This document shows positions 14,075 through 23,308 of a DNA stretch of 37,964 bases, piece by piece. The notes below the pieces were generated by a model. It did no database searches. It worked only from the letters and a program-made list of their open reading frames with translations, and had not been told where the DNA came from. Positions within the stretch are counted from its first letter, which is position 1; the number at the start of each line of letters is the position of its first letter. A program made the position numbers and the translations under genes. Where the stretch lies: NCBI GenBank assembly GCA_902800305.1, contig CADCDP010000037.1:1-37964 (forward strand), written 5' to 3'. The stretch is from an uncultured Bacteroidales bacterium (GTDB taxonomy: Bacteria > Bacteroidota > Bacteroidia > Bacteroidales > Bacteroidaceae).

Positions 14075-17008
14075 ATGAAAATTAAGAAATACGAAAAGGC
14101 AGAATTAAAGGATTTTATCAGTGTACGCGGATGCAGGGTACATAACCTGAAAAACATTGACGTACAGATTCCACACGACCAGTTTGTGGTCATCACAGGG
14201 GTGTCGGGCAGCGGCAAATCGTCGCTTGCCTTCGACACGCTCTATGCCGAAGGACAACGACGGTATGTGGAAAGCCTCTCGACGTATGCACGTCAGTTTT
14301 TGGGAAGATTGAAAAAGCCCGATTGCGACTTCATCGAGGGTATCTCGCCAGCCATCGCCATCGAACAGAAGGTGAGCAGCCGTAACCCACGTTCGACGGT
14401 AGGAACAAGCACCGAGATTTACGACTACCTGCGAATGCTCTTCGCAAGGATTGGACGGACGTACTCGCCTGTCAGTGGACAAGAGGTGAAGAAGCACACG
14501 ACGGATGACATCATCGAGTGTATGCTGGCACACGAAGAGGGCACAAGGTTGATGGTGATGACACCGCTGGTGGTGAGAAGCGGAAGGACGCTGATGGAAC
14601 AGCTGGACATCTACTACAAAACGGGCTTCCAACGGGTGGAGAGGAACGGCGAGGTGGAGAGGATAACTGACCTGTTGGCTGCGACTGAGTCGCAGCATAC
14701 CCAACCGACCGAACAAACCCATTCAACCCATCAAGCCCACGAAACCCATCAAGCCCACGAAACCCATCAAGCCCATTCAACCCATCAACCCCACTCACCC
14801 CACCAACCCATCCGCCTCGTAATCGACCGCCTCAAAGTAGCTCAAGAGAAAGCGACCATCAACAGGTTGGTTGACTCTGCCAACACGGCTTTGTATGAAG
14901 GAGACGGGCGTTGCATCCTGCGTTTTGAGGATGGAGAAGAGAAAGAGTTTTCCCTCAAATTCGAAGCGGATGGGATGGAGTTTGAAGAGCCAACCGACCA
15001 GATGTTTTCATTCAACTCACCTGTAGGAGCTTGTCCTGAATGCGAGGGTTACGGACGAATTATCGGCATCGACGAAAGCCTTGTGGTGCCCGACCCCGAC
15101 CTCTCGGTGATGGATGGTGCTGTGGCTTGCTGGAAGGGCGAGAAGATGTCGGAGTGGAAAAAGGAGTTTGTACGGAGAGCAGAGAAGTATGAGGACTTTC
15201 CTGTCTTCACTCCCTACAACCAGCTGACCGAACGGCAGAAGGATGTGTTGTGGCATGGTGTGTATGAAGAAAACGAATGGGGCAACCGTTCCATCTGTAT
15301 CGACGAGTTTTTCCGAATGTTGAGGGAGAACCAATATAAGATTCAGTACCGCGTGATGTTGGCACGTTACCGAGGAAAGACCACTTGCCCCACCTGTCAC
15401 GGACGAAGATTGAAGAAAGAGGCGGAATACGTGAAGATTGGCGGCAAGAGCATCACCGACCTTTGCGAATTGCCCATTGATGAACTGAGCGAGTTCTTCC
15501 GCACCTTGGAACTGACGGAGCAGGAAAACAAGATAGCCAAACGGTTGCTGACGGAAATCAGAAGCCGATTGCAATTTTTGGTGGACGTAGGGTTAAGCTA
15601 CCTCACCCTCTCCCGTCTGAGCAATTCGTTGTCGGGCGGTGAAAGTCAGCGCATCAATCTCGCCACCAGTTTAGGTTCATCGCTGGTGGGTAGCATGTAC
15701 ATTCTGGATGAACCAAGCATCGGCCTTCATTCTCGCGACACCCAACGACTCATCCACGTATTACGTCAACTGCAACAATTAGGCAATACCGTGGTGGTGG
15801 TGGAACATGACGAGGAAATCATGCGAGCAGCCGATTACCTGATTGACATTGGCCCTGATGCAGGAAGATTGGGTGGAGAGATTATGTATGCAGGATGCCC
15901 CCCAACCACACCCCTTTTAGAAGACGGGGGACATTCCCATACCATAGATTATCTGACGGGTAAAGAGAAGATTGCCATTCCCGAAACACGTCGCCCTTGG
16001 AACAACTACATCATGGTGAAGAATGCTCGTGCCAACAATCTGAAAGGCATCGACGTGAAGTTTCCGCTCAACGTAATGACTTGTGTCACAGGTGTATCTG
16101 GCTCTGGAAAGTCATCGTTGGTGAGGGACATCCTTTATTTGGCCATGAAACGGCATTTGGGCGAAAGTGCCGAGAAGCCAGGACGATTTTCGGGTTTGGA
16201 AGGCGACCTCGACATGATTCAGCGAGTGGATTTCGTCAACCAAAACCCCATCGGCACATCGTCACGCTCCAACCCCGTAACTTACATCGGAGCTTGGGAT
16301 GAAATCCGCAAACTATTGGCTTCCCAACAGCTGTCCAAACAGATGGGTTACACGCCTGCTTACTTCTCGTTCAACGCCGAAGGTGGCCGTTGCGAGGAAT
16401 GTAAGGGTGAAGGCACCGTGACGGTGGAGATGCAGTTTATGAACGACCTCGTGTTGGAGTGTGAAGCTTGTCACGGGCGACGTTTCAAGAGCGACATTCT
16501 TGAAGTGAGGTATCAAGGGATGAATGCCTACGACATGCTGAACATGACCATCAACCAAGCTGTGGAGTTCTTCACGAAGCACAAGCAAAAAGCCATCGTG
16601 GAGAAGATGAAGCCGCTGCAAGATGTGGGATTGGGATACATCAAACTGGGACAACCCTCCTCCACCCTCTCTGGCGGCGAAAACCAGCGCATCAAACTCG
16701 CCTTCTATCTGAGTCAGGAACGAGCAGTACCCACCCTCTTCATCTTCGACGAACCCACCACAGGATTGCACTTCCACGACATCAGCAAATTGCTCGATGC
16801 CTTCCACGCCCTCATCACCCGTGGACACACCATCCTCATCATCGAGCACAACATGGACATCATCAAGTGTGCCGACCATGTGATTGACCTCGGCCCTGAA
16901 GGTGGACAAGCAGGTGGACAAGTGGTGGTGACAGGCACTCCCGAAGAGGTTGCCATACACTCCGAAAGCTACACAGGGCAATTTTTGAAAGAGAAATTGA
17001 AAGAATAA
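14075..17008 (+). CDS. uvrA: Excinuclease ABC subunit A
   Basis: A 977-residue UvrA, the damage-recognition ATPase of nucleotide excision repair, acting as a dimer with UvrB. Two ABC halves are visible: Walker A GVSGSGKSSL (42-51) with signature LSGGESQRINLA and DEPSIGLH, then a second GVSGSGKSSLV with LSGGENQRIKLA and DEPTTGLH. Zinc-binding cysteines appear in CPECEGYG and CPTCHGRR, and in CEECKGEG and CEACHGRR. I chose ATG 14075 (MKIKKYEKAE); the frame is open from a GTG at 14048 that overlaps the xylanase stop. Oddly, residues about 203-246 carry a repeated THQAHE insertion in the region that usually docks UvrB. There is no clear promoter of its own, so transcription may start inside or before the xylanase gene. 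Confidence 0.97.
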   Translation: MKIKKYEKAELKDFISVRGCRVHNLKNIDVQIPHDQFVVITGVSGSGKSSLAFDTLYAEGQRRYVESLSTYARQFLGRLKKPDCDFIEGISPAIAIEQKVSSRNPRSTVGTSTEIYDYLRMLFARIGRTYSPVSGQEVKKHTTDDIIECMLAHEEGTRLMVMTPLVVRSGRTLMEQLDIYYKTGFQRVERNGEVERITDLLAATESQHTQPTEQTHSTHQAHETHQAHETHQAHSTHQPHSPHQPIRLVIDRLKVAQEKATINRLVDSANTALYEGDGRCILRFEDGEEKEFSLKFEADGMEFEEPTDQMFSFNSPVGACPECEGYGRIIGIDESLVVPDPDLSVMDGAVACWKGEKMSEWKKEFVRRAEKYEDFPVFTPYNQLTERQKDVLWHGVYEENEWGNRSICIDEFFRMLRENQYKIQYRVMLARYRGKTTCPTCHGRRLKKEAEYVKIGGKSITDLCELPIDELSEFFRTLELTEQENKIAKRLLTEIRSRLQFLVDVGLSYLTLSRLSNSLSGGESQRINLATSLGSSLVGSMYILDEPSIGLHSRDTQRLIHVLRQLQQLGNTVVVVEHDEEIMRAADYLIDIGPDAGRLGGEIMYAGCPPTTPLLEDGGHSHTIDYLTGKEKIAIPETRRPWNNYIMVKNARANNLKGIDVKFPLNVMTCVTGVSGSGKSSLVRDILYLAMKRHLGESAEKPGRFSGLEGDLDMIQRVDFVNQNPIGTSSRSNPVTYIGAWDEIRKLLASQQLSKQMGYTPAYFSFNAEGGRCEECKGEGTVTVEMQFMNDLVLECEACHGRRFKSDILEVRYQGMNAYDMLNMTINQAVEFFTKHKQKAIVEKMKPLQDVGLGYIKLGQPSSTLSGGENQRIKLAFYLSQERAVPTLFIFDEPTTGLHFHDISKLLDAFHALITRGHTILIIEHNMDIIKCADHVIDLGPEGGQAGGQVVVTGTPEEVAIHSESYTGQFLKEKLKE
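14678..14810 (+). repeat. Palindrome plus in-frame 18-bp tandem repeat inside uvrA
   Basis: GCTGCGACT-G-AGTCGCAGC (14678-14696) is a perfect 9-bp inverted repeat. It is followed by tandem 18-bp units around CATCAAGCCCACGAAACC that encode THQAHE, THQAHE, THQAHS and THQPHS, decaying to PHQP. The array stays in frame with uvrA. Confidence 0.85.
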
Positions 17009-17041
17009 AGCCTCCTGCACAAGAAAATACCGCTCAAAATT

Positions 17042-17070
17042 TTTGCACTTCTTTTTTTTTCGTATCTTTG
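17042..17070 (+). promoter_or_regulatory. Promoter of the M64 peptidase gene
   Basis: TATCTTTG at 17063-17070 is a strong -7 element. TTTG at 17042-17045 lies 17 bases upstream, slightly short of the usual spacing. The 80-base leader before the ATG at 17151 is A-rich. Confidence 0.6.
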
Positions 17071-17150
17071 CCCACGAAACCTATAGAAATGACAGAAACT
17101 ATAGAGCCTTTCGTACCTAAAAAACTAAAACCATCAAACCTAAAAGACTA

Positions 17151-18581
17151 ATGAACAAAACCTATCTAACCCTCATATTCGCCTTTCTTTGGGCAATGAC
17201 CACCCATGCACAACGTTTCGACGACTTCTTCGAAGATGCCACCTTGCGAATCGACTACATCTTCGCTGGCAACGTGAATGAACAGCACATCTACCTGCAA
17301 GAGCTGAAACGGCAGGAGCGGTGGGCAGGGAGGAAGAGCCGACTGGCTGAGAAGTTCCTGAATGGCAACGGACAACTGACGATGAAAGACCACGCCTCTG
17401 GACAGGTCATCTATGTGAACACCTTCTCCACACTCTTCCAGGAGTGGCTGCAATACGACGAAGCCAAGAAGGTGGATAAGGCTTTCGAAACCTCCTACAA
17501 CGTGCCCTTCCCCAAACAACCTGTAGATGTGACCATCACGTTGACCAACAACCACCAAGCCGTCGTCACAGAAATGACACACACGGTTGACCCCAAAGAC
17601 ATCCTCATCCGTAGGATTGGCGACAACGGCATCCCCTTCCATTATGTGTGGAAAGGACAGAAAGACAATCAGCCACAAACAACCGAACAAGAACCTCGCA
17701 GCGGTAAGGGGCGCAACTACATCGCCTCCGAATACGACCCCTTCAAGGGTGTGAACATCACCGACTGCATCGACCTCGCCATCCTTGCTGAAGGCTATAC
17801 CGAATCACAGATGGGCAAGTTCTATCACGACTGCCAACGTGCAGCTGATGCCCTCTTTGAGCGTGAGCCTTTCAAATCACTAAAGAGCCGCTTCAACATT
17901 GTGGCCGTAGCTGCTCCTTCCTTGGAAGCAGGCCCTACGGTACCTCACAACGGCGTATGGCACACAACCCCTGCAGGTAGCCACTACGACACCTTCTACT
18001 CCGACCGTTACCTCATGTCGCAGGACATGCACCGCATCTACGACCTGCTCAGCGGTGTGCCCTTCGAGCACATCATGGTGCTGGTCAACAGCGACACCTA
18101 CGGCGGTGGCGGCATCTACAATCAAGTGACTTTCTCCACCAGCGACCACCCCACTTTCAAAGAAGTGTTCGTGCATGAGTTTGGCCACAGCTACGGAGGT
18201 CTTGCCGACGAGTATGCCTACGACGATATGGATTCCGAGTGGTATCCTGCCGACACCGAACCTTGGGAACCCAACATCACCACGTTGAAAGACTTCAATT
18301 CGAAGTGGGCAGACATGATGCCCAAGAAACAACCCATCCCCACACCACTCGACCCCCGAGTGCCCAACTTCCGCCAAGTGAACAAGAACGACCCCAAGGC
18401 GATGGAGGCACTCAACAAAGCCACCCAAGTGGTGGGCGTGTTCGAAGGAGCTGGCTATCAAAGCAAAGGTTGCTACCGCCCTGCCCAAGAGTGCCGCATG
18501 AAAATCAACGAAGTACAAGACTTCTGCCCTGTCTGCACCAGAGCCATCCAAAGAATCACAGACTTTTATACAGCGAAATAA
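17151..18581 (+). CDS. Secreted M64-family (IgA-peptidase-like) metallopeptidase
   Basis: A 476-residue zinc peptidase. The signal peptide is MNKTYLTLIFAFLWAMTTHA (1-20). An N-terminal M64_N domain (about 22-180) precedes the peptidase domain, which carries VHEFGHSYGGLADEYAY with the zinc motif H342-E343-x-x-H346; YGGGGIYNQVTFSTSDHP lies just before it. M64 includes an IgA1-cleaving enzyme from Clostridium ramosum; in Bacteroidales the substrates are mostly unknown, so IgA cleavage should not be assumed. The protein ends RAIQRITDFYTAK without an obvious sorting tail, so it may be periplasmic or secreted by another route. The glucanase gene starts 102 bases downstream, separated by a 9-bp tandem repeat. 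Confidence 0.93.
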   Translation: MNKTYLTLIFAFLWAMTTHAQRFDDFFEDATLRIDYIFAGNVNEQHIYLQELKRQERWAGRKSRLAEKFLNGNGQLTMKDHASGQVIYVNTFSTLFQEWLQYDEAKKVDKAFETSYNVPFPKQPVDVTITLTNNHQAVVTEMTHTVDPKDILIRRIGDNGIPFHYVWKGQKDNQPQTTEQEPRSGKGRNYIASEYDPFKGVNITDCIDLAILAEGYTESQMGKFYHDCQRAADALFEREPFKSLKSRFNIVAVAAPSLEAGPTVPHNGVWHTTPAGSHYDTFYSDRYLMSQDMHRIYDLLSGVPFEHIMVLVNSDTYGGGGIYNQVTFSTSDHPTFKEVFVHEFGHSYGGLADEYAYDDMDSEWYPADTEPWEPNITTLKDFNSKWADMMPKKQPIPTPLDPRVPNFRQVNKNDPKAMEALNKATQVVGVFEGAGYQSKGCYRPAQECRMKINEVQDFCPVCTRAIQRITDFYTAK

Positions 18582-18653
18582 TCTAGAGAATCTAGAAAAT
18601 CTAGAAAATCTAGAAAATCTAGAAAATCTAGAGATTCTAGAGATTCTAGAAAA
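18582..18653. repeat. Eight tandem 9-bp TCTAGAnnn units
   Basis: Starting on the base after the peptidase stop, TCTAGAGAA, four TCTAGAAAA, two TCTAGAGAT and a final TCTAGAAAA follow without interruption. The core TCTAGA is itself a palindrome, so the RNA can pair in many registers. Confidence 0.9.
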
Positions 18654-18683
18654 CCCCGAAAAACCTAAAAAAACAATACCACT

Positions 18684-21536
18684 ATGAAACTAAGACAACT
18701 AACCCTCGCATGGCTGATGGTGCTGACACTTTCGGCTTATGCCGCCAACGAGAAACAAACCGTCAGTCAAGTGACCGACGCTGTGCAACTGACCACCGAC
18801 GTGGATTACATCGTGACAGGTACCACACCCTTTGCCACGACAGGTAGCGTGGACATCGCCAACACCGAACACGCCGTACTCATCATCTCCAGCATCAAGC
18901 CAAGCAAGGTGCTCACCAGCTGGATGAACTACATCTACATCAACGGAGAGAAAGCCGTCGATGGCGAAAACTGCCAAGTGAAGATGTACAACCGAGGCAC
19001 CATCATCTTCCCCTACGCCAAAGACATCCAACCTCTCACCTGCTACACCGAGCAGAGTTTCAAGGGAGAATCCTGCAGCAACTACAGCGAAGGACACAGC
19101 GGTGGCTACATGAAGACCCTCTCCACCAACCTGCTCAACAACCAAATCCGCTCCTTCAAGCTTAAACGCGGCTATATGGTCACCTTCGCCATCGGCACAG
19201 GAGGATGGGGTTACAGCCGTTGCTTCATCGCCGACCAAGAAGACCTCGAAGTGGAGAAGCTCCCCAGCATCCTCGACCAGCGTATCTCTTCCTACCGCAT
19301 CTTCAAGTGGCACAACGCCCACAAGGCAGGACTTGCCAGCAACGGCGATTGGAGTGCCAACCAAGCCCTCAACACCTCATGGTGCTACGATTGGGCTGAA
19401 GGCAACGCTAACAACATGCCCGACACCGAATGGGTGCCCAACCACATCTACGAAGACTACCCATCCTCCTCACGATGCGGTAGCGTGACCGCCTCTTGCC
19501 ACATGAAGACCAACAACGAGCCAGGCAACTCCGCCGACGACCATCCGCAAGATGTGGCCACCGTGCTTGCCAACTGGCAGAACCTCATGCGTACAGGTAT
19601 GCGCCTCTGCTCCGAGTCTTCTCACGATGGCTCCATGAATCACCTCAAAGCTTTCATCGATTCCATCGACGCACGCGGATGGCGATGCGACATTCTCGAC
19701 CTCCATTGCTACTGGGACACAGGTTTCAGCAACCTCACGTGGTACAGCGACCACTACGGCAACGGACGACCCATCTGGATTTCTGAATGGATTTGGGGAG
19801 CCTCTTGGAACCGCAACGGAGCTTTTGCCGACGGACGCACCGATGCACAAATCCTCTCACGCACCAAGGAAATCCTCGGCGACCTCAACAACAACCCCCG
19901 TGTGGAGCGTTATGCCTATTGGAACAGCGAGAGCAAGGCACACATCTACGAAGGTGGCTCTCTCACCGAACTCGGCAAATACTATGCCACGATGGACGAC
20001 GGATTGGCTTACAACGCCGCCAACGAATACATTCCCAAAGCCACTCGACTCGAAGCCCTCGGAAGCCTCACCGCCAGCTACAACCGCGTGAAAGGCACCG
20101 TTGCCCTCTCGTGGACAGACCCTAATGGTGACCTCATGGACAACATCACCGTTCAATGCAAACTGCCAGGTTCAGCCACCTTCAAGAGCGTCGGCAGCGT
20201 CACACCCAAGGACAAGACATCTGCCGAAGGTGTCACCTACACCTACACCGACACTATCGCCGACCCAGGTGCCTACATCTACCGCATCAAAGCCGTCAGC
20301 TTCAACAACAAGACCTTCAACACCGACGACGTGACCGTCAACGTGGCACCTGCACAAGGTACCAACGAGATACAGTACGGCAAGCTCATCCTCGACAACC
20401 TCGATGAGAACACCATCAACTTCTCCGAATCGTTCGACGAGACACCTTGCATCTTCATCGGCTCACTCACCAACAAAAACTCCAAGCTCCTTGCTGGCAA
20501 CATCACCGCCAAGAGCAGTTCAAAGAGTAACTTCACCTACCAGCTCTACCCCTGGCAAACCAACACAGGCGAACTGAAAAACAACGAGGAAATCCCCTTC
20601 CTCGCCCTCAAAGCTGGCAACTACAAGTACGGCGACCTCCAATGTGAAGTGGGACAAGTGGATGCCAACAAAGCCTCCGACAACCTGTGGACGGATGTGA
20701 CTGAGGTCACCTTCGCACAACCCTTCCCCGAAGGCATCACCCCCGTGGTGCTCACCGAAGTGCGCAATCCTGGCTACATCAGCGCTGCTCCAAAGACAAC
20801 TCTCTCCACTCGCATCTTCGATGTGACCAACACAGGCTTCAAGTTCATCATCTACTCCGAAGAAGCCTCTGGTCGCAAGGTGGCACTCTCCAAGAAAGTA
20901 TGCTACCTCGCCATCACCCCAGGCATCGGTATGGCCGATGTGGACAACGGCATCCTCATCGCAGCAGGACACGGCACAGACAGCCAAATCTACGGCTCCA
21001 GCCAGCGCAAGAACAACTTCTACACACAAACCTACGACGAAGCCGAAGGCACCCTCACGAACGAGCCTATCCGACTCTACTCGCCCACCGTGCTCACCGC
21101 GCTCCAAACCAACAACTACCCCACCGCCGTCATGCTGCGTCGCTCCGACATCACCGAGAAAGACGACAACGGCACCTCATGGACAGTCGGCACACAGGTG
21201 AAGCGCATCTGCGACCACGACATCATCGTTGATGGCAAAACCATCTCATCCACAGCTACTACCGATGCCACAGCCGACTATCGCGACCAACTTGGCTGGG
21301 TAGCCATCGCCGCCTACGTGGAAGGCAGTTCTGCACCTAACGCCATTCCGACCCTCCCAGCTGACCGCCAAAGCACGACTCCACGCATCGTGAACGGACG
21401 CATCCACATCAACGGAGCCACCAACCTCCGCATCTACAACCCATCGGGAGCAGAACTCTCCTCCCAATCCGTCCTCTCCCCCGGCATCTACGTAGTCAAA
21501 GCCGATGGCAAGACCTACCGAGTGCTTATAAGGTAA
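18684..21536 (+). CDS. Secreted GH128-like endo-beta-1,3-glucanase, multidomain
   Basis: A 950-residue secreted protein with a signal peptide (1-21, ending AYA-A). Residues about 30-190 form a beta-rich module. The catalytic region (about 195-430) resembles the GH128/Asl1-like glycosyl hydrolase core: E279 in MKTNNEPGN is the likely acid/base and E368 in IWISEWIWG the likely nucleophile, with LHCYWD between them. A fibronectin-III-like domain (about 450-545) and a long beta-rich region with no family call (about 550-860) follow. The C-terminal 75 residues (GRIHINGATNLRIYNPSG to KTYRVLIR) look like a type IX secretion sorting domain. GH128 enzymes cut beta-1,3-glucans such as curdlan or laminarin. 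With no promoter seen in the short gap, it is probably co-transcribed with the M64 peptidase. Confidence 0.85.
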   Translation: MKLRQLTLAWLMVLTLSAYAANEKQTVSQVTDAVQLTTDVDYIVTGTTPFATTGSVDIANTEHAVLIISSIKPSKVLTSWMNYIYINGEKAVDGENCQVKMYNRGTIIFPYAKDIQPLTCYTEQSFKGESCSNYSEGHSGGYMKTLSTNLLNNQIRSFKLKRGYMVTFAIGTGGWGYSRCFIADQEDLEVEKLPSILDQRISSYRIFKWHNAHKAGLASNGDWSANQALNTSWCYDWAEGNANNMPDTEWVPNHIYEDYPSSSRCGSVTASCHMKTNNEPGNSADDHPQDVATVLANWQNLMRTGMRLCSESSHDGSMNHLKAFIDSIDARGWRCDILDLHCYWDTGFSNLTWYSDHYGNGRPIWISEWIWGASWNRNGAFADGRTDAQILSRTKEILGDLNNNPRVERYAYWNSESKAHIYEGGSLTELGKYYATMDDGLAYNAANEYIPKATRLEALGSLTASYNRVKGTVALSWTDPNGDLMDNITVQCKLPGSATFKSVGSVTPKDKTSAEGVTYTYTDTIADPGAYIYRIKAVSFNNKTFNTDDVTVNVAPAQGTNEIQYGKLILDNLDENTINFSESFDETPCIFIGSLTNKNSKLLAGNITAKSSSKSNFTYQLYPWQTNTGELKNNEEIPFLALKAGNYKYGDLQCEVGQVDANKASDNLWTDVTEVTFAQPFPEGITPVVLTEVRNPGYISAAPKTTLSTRIFDVTNTGFKFIIYSEEASGRKVALSKKVCYLAITPGIGMADVDNGILIAAGHGTDSQIYGSSQRKNNFYTQTYDEAEGTLTNEPIRLYSPTVLTALQTNNYPTAVMLRRSDITEKDDNGTSWTVGTQVKRICDHDIIVDGKTISSTATTDATADYRDQLGWVAIAAYVEGSSAPNAIPTLPADRQSTTPRIVNGRIHINGATNLRIYNPSGAELSSQSVLSPGIYVVKADGKTYRVLIR

Positions 21537-21557
21537 AGGTAAAAGTGATAAATGAAT

Positions 21558-21840
21558 AACTCAAGTTTCGCAAGTTGCTGAATTCTTTTCAACACAGAGT
21601 TTTCACAAGAGGACCGAGGAACACAGAGGAACACTTTTTTTGTATATCAGGTAGAGATGGTCAGAGGAGCCTAAAGGCTCTTACGCAGAGGGGCTGCGCG
21701 ACCTTCTTCGCCGAATGGCTCTGTGAAAAACCTTTAGGTTTCTCATGTATTCTCCCTTTTAAAAGAAAAAAAATAATTCTCCGTGTATCTCCGTGCTCTC
21801 TGTTTTCTTTGTGGTGAAAAGATACATGCGAAAGTTGAGT
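21558..21840. repeat. MITE-like repeat, longest copy, with terminal inverted repeats
   Basis: AACTCAAGTTTCGCAAGTT at the left and GCGAAAGTTGAGT at 21828-21840 are inverted ends matching those of the repeats at 4467, 7059 and 7290. The interior has diverged but keeps CACAGAG/CTCTGTG-type words. The 418-base gap 21537-21954 holds this element and then the Bro-N promoter; no gene is seen. Confidence 0.7.
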
Positions 21841-21903
21841 AAAAGTATTATTATGTTAACGAAAACCTTGACAGTGTGGGGGAATATAAAAAGCTGTGAA
21901 AAG

Positions 21904-21935
21904 TTTGGAAGTTTCCAAAGAAACACCTATATTTG
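21904..21935 (+). promoter_or_regulatory. Bro-N gene promoter with overlapping palindromic operator candidate
   Basis: TTTG at 21904-21907 and TATATTTG at 21928-21935, 20 bases apart, form a good promoter. The upstream element is embedded in the perfect palindrome TTTGGAA-GT-TTCCAAA (21904-21919), which would let a dimeric repressor block sigma binding. Confidence 0.65.
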
Positions 21936-21954
21936 CTGAAAATATAGTTTTCGT

Positions 21955-22824
21955 ATGACTCAGAAGCATCAAATACAATTGTTCGGAGAGAAAAAAGTCC
22001 GTTCGGTTTGGGACAGTGAACAAGAAAAGTGGTTCTTTTCCATCGTGGATGTGTGCCATGTGTTGACAGATAGTAAAGACTATCAAACAGCACGCAAGTA
22101 TTGGAATAAACTTAAAGAACGGCTGAAAAAGGAGGGCAATGAGTCGGTGACAAATTGTCACCAACTGAAATTGGAGGCAGCTGATGGTAAGAAATACAAG
22201 ACCGATGTGGCTGACACTGAGCAACTTTTCCGTATCATCCAATCAATACCCTCACCCAAAGCTGAACCATTCAAGCAATGGATGGCAAGTGTCGCATCAC
22301 AGCGTATTGACCAGATGCAAGACCCTGAGCTGAACTTTGAACAGGCATACGAAGATTACCGACGTTTGGGTTACTCAGACAAGTGGATAAACCAACGGCT
22401 GAAAAGTATTGAGGTGCGCAAGGAATTGACAGACGAATGGAATCGTGCTGGAGTAACAGATGGTTTACAGTATGCTTCATTGACAGACATCATCACTCGT
22501 GGTTGGAGCGGCATGACTACCAAACAATACAGACGGCATAAAGGTCTGAAAAAAGAAAATCTACGTGATAACATGACCAACATAGAGTTGGCTCTCAACA
22601 TCTTGGCTGAGGCATCAACCACGGAAATAAGCAAAGCTCAGAATCCCAAGGGTTACGAGCAAAGTGCCCAAGTGGCACGTAAAGGTGGTGAGATAGCAGG
22701 TGATGCCAGAGCCAAGTTGGAGGCACAGGTGGGGCACTCTGTCATATCTAAAGAAAAAGCTTCCGACTATCTTCCGCCAGCAGACCGATGGGGAATGCTG
22801 CCAGAGGAAGAAGACAAGGATTGA
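21955..22824 (+). CDS. Bro-N domain antirepressor-like protein
   Basis: A 289-residue protein of the Bro-N (phage antirepressor-like) family found in phages and as stand-alone chromosomal genes. The N-terminal Bro-N domain (about 5-115) begins IQLFGEKKVRSVWDSEQEKWFFSIVDVCHVLTDS and contains the expected ARKYWNKLKERLKKEG segment. A central stretch (LNFEQAYEDYRRLGYSDKWINQRLKSIEVRKELTDEW) and a C-terminal helical part (MTTKQYRRHKGLKKENLRDNM, NIELALNILAEASTTEI) complete the common long version. Bro-N domains bind DNA; the target is unknown. No other phage gene is nearby, so this is a solitary copy. The overlapping palindrome in the promoter suggests autoregulation, which is inference. Start ATG 21955 lies 20 bases after the -7 element. 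Confidence 0.88.
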   Translation: MTQKHQIQLFGEKKVRSVWDSEQEKWFFSIVDVCHVLTDSKDYQTARKYWNKLKERLKKEGNESVTNCHQLKLEAADGKKYKTDVADTEQLFRIIQSIPSPKAEPFKQWMASVASQRIDQMQDPELNFEQAYEDYRRLGYSDKWINQRLKSIEVRKELTDEWNRAGVTDGLQYASLTDIITRGWSGMTTKQYRRHKGLKKENLRDNMTNIELALNILAEASTTEISKAQNPKGYEQSAQVARKGGEIAGDARAKLEAQVGHSVISKEKASDYLPPADRWGMLPEEEDKD

Positions 22825-23248
22825 GAAATCCATGCAGGTTTAACATTCAAACTTCAGTACAAAATGGAAGCAAGTGATTACATTCTGGAGTTTGTGAGTT
22901 CCCAAACAAATAAAGAAAAAGTGTGTGTACCAAGGTACGGGTGCTTATATGCGTTTTTTCGATGAAAATTTTGAACTTGCATTAATATCTCTTTAAGCAA
23001 GAAAATGTCTTTATAACATATTATTAAGGTGTCAAGCTCTTTTGATGTGACACCCTTTTTGATTATTTCCCCAATCCTCCATTCATGTTACGACTATCTG
23101 ATTTGGGCATCCTTGAATCTAAGGAGGCCCATTCATAAAATGTCTCTTACATAAAAGGGCTAATTGATATAGACCGATTAGATAAATAGGAAAAAAGAAT
23201 CTTCGGCTTTCGGCGGTAGCCAATTATGGTCAAAATGCAGCACCATTA
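22825..23248. other. Gene-free intergenic region with a weak 33-codon ORF
   Basis: This stretch between the Bro-N gene and the tsaE promoter has no convincing gene. An ATG at 22864 opens a 33-codon frame (MEASDYILEFVSSQ...) ending at 22965, possibly the start of a lost gene. A terminator-like hairpin lies at 23028. The rest is AT-rich and shows no repeat shared with other parts of the window. Confidence 0.5.
23028..23060 (+). terminator. Rho-independent terminator
   Basis: GGTGTCA (23028-23034) pairs with TGACACC (23048-23054), followed by C and five T residues. It would end transcription coming from the Bro-N gene. Confidence 0.65.
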
Positions 23249-23280
23249 TTTGGAAAAATCGAAAAAATGTTGTAATTTTG
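23249..23280 (+). promoter_or_regulatory. tsaE promoter
   Basis: TTTG at 23249-23252 and TAATTTTG at 23273-23280 are 20 bases apart, 28 bases before the tsaE start. Confidence 0.7.
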
Positions 23281-23308
23281 CCGCAGAAAACAAACAGGGT
23301 GAAATACG

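Noticed and set aside
15017..17020. Minus-strand ORFs of up to 235 codons inside uvrA
   Set aside because: They are complementary to a clearly coding strand with both ABC signatures; there is no promoter or domain support.
17151..18581. Calling the M64 peptidase an IgA protease
   Set aside because: Only the family relation is visible; IgA cleavage is known for one clostridial member and cannot be inferred from the HExxH motif.
18582..18653. Short regular repeats as a CRISPR array
   Set aside because: The unit is only 9 bp with no spacers, and no cas gene is near; it is a simple tandem repeat.
19857..21467. Several long minus-strand ORFs antisense to the glucanase gene
   Set aside because: They are mirror frames of a GC-biased coding region, have no start context and encode no recognisable motif.
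11376..21536. A polysaccharide utilisation locus
   Set aside because: There are two glycoside hydrolases but no SusC/SusD pair, hybrid two-component regulator or ECF sigma factor, and uvrA lies between them.
22864..22965. A 33-codon ORF after the Bro-N gene as a real gene
   Set aside because: There is no promoter or recognised motif and the composition is ordinary; it is kept only as a note within the intergenic region.
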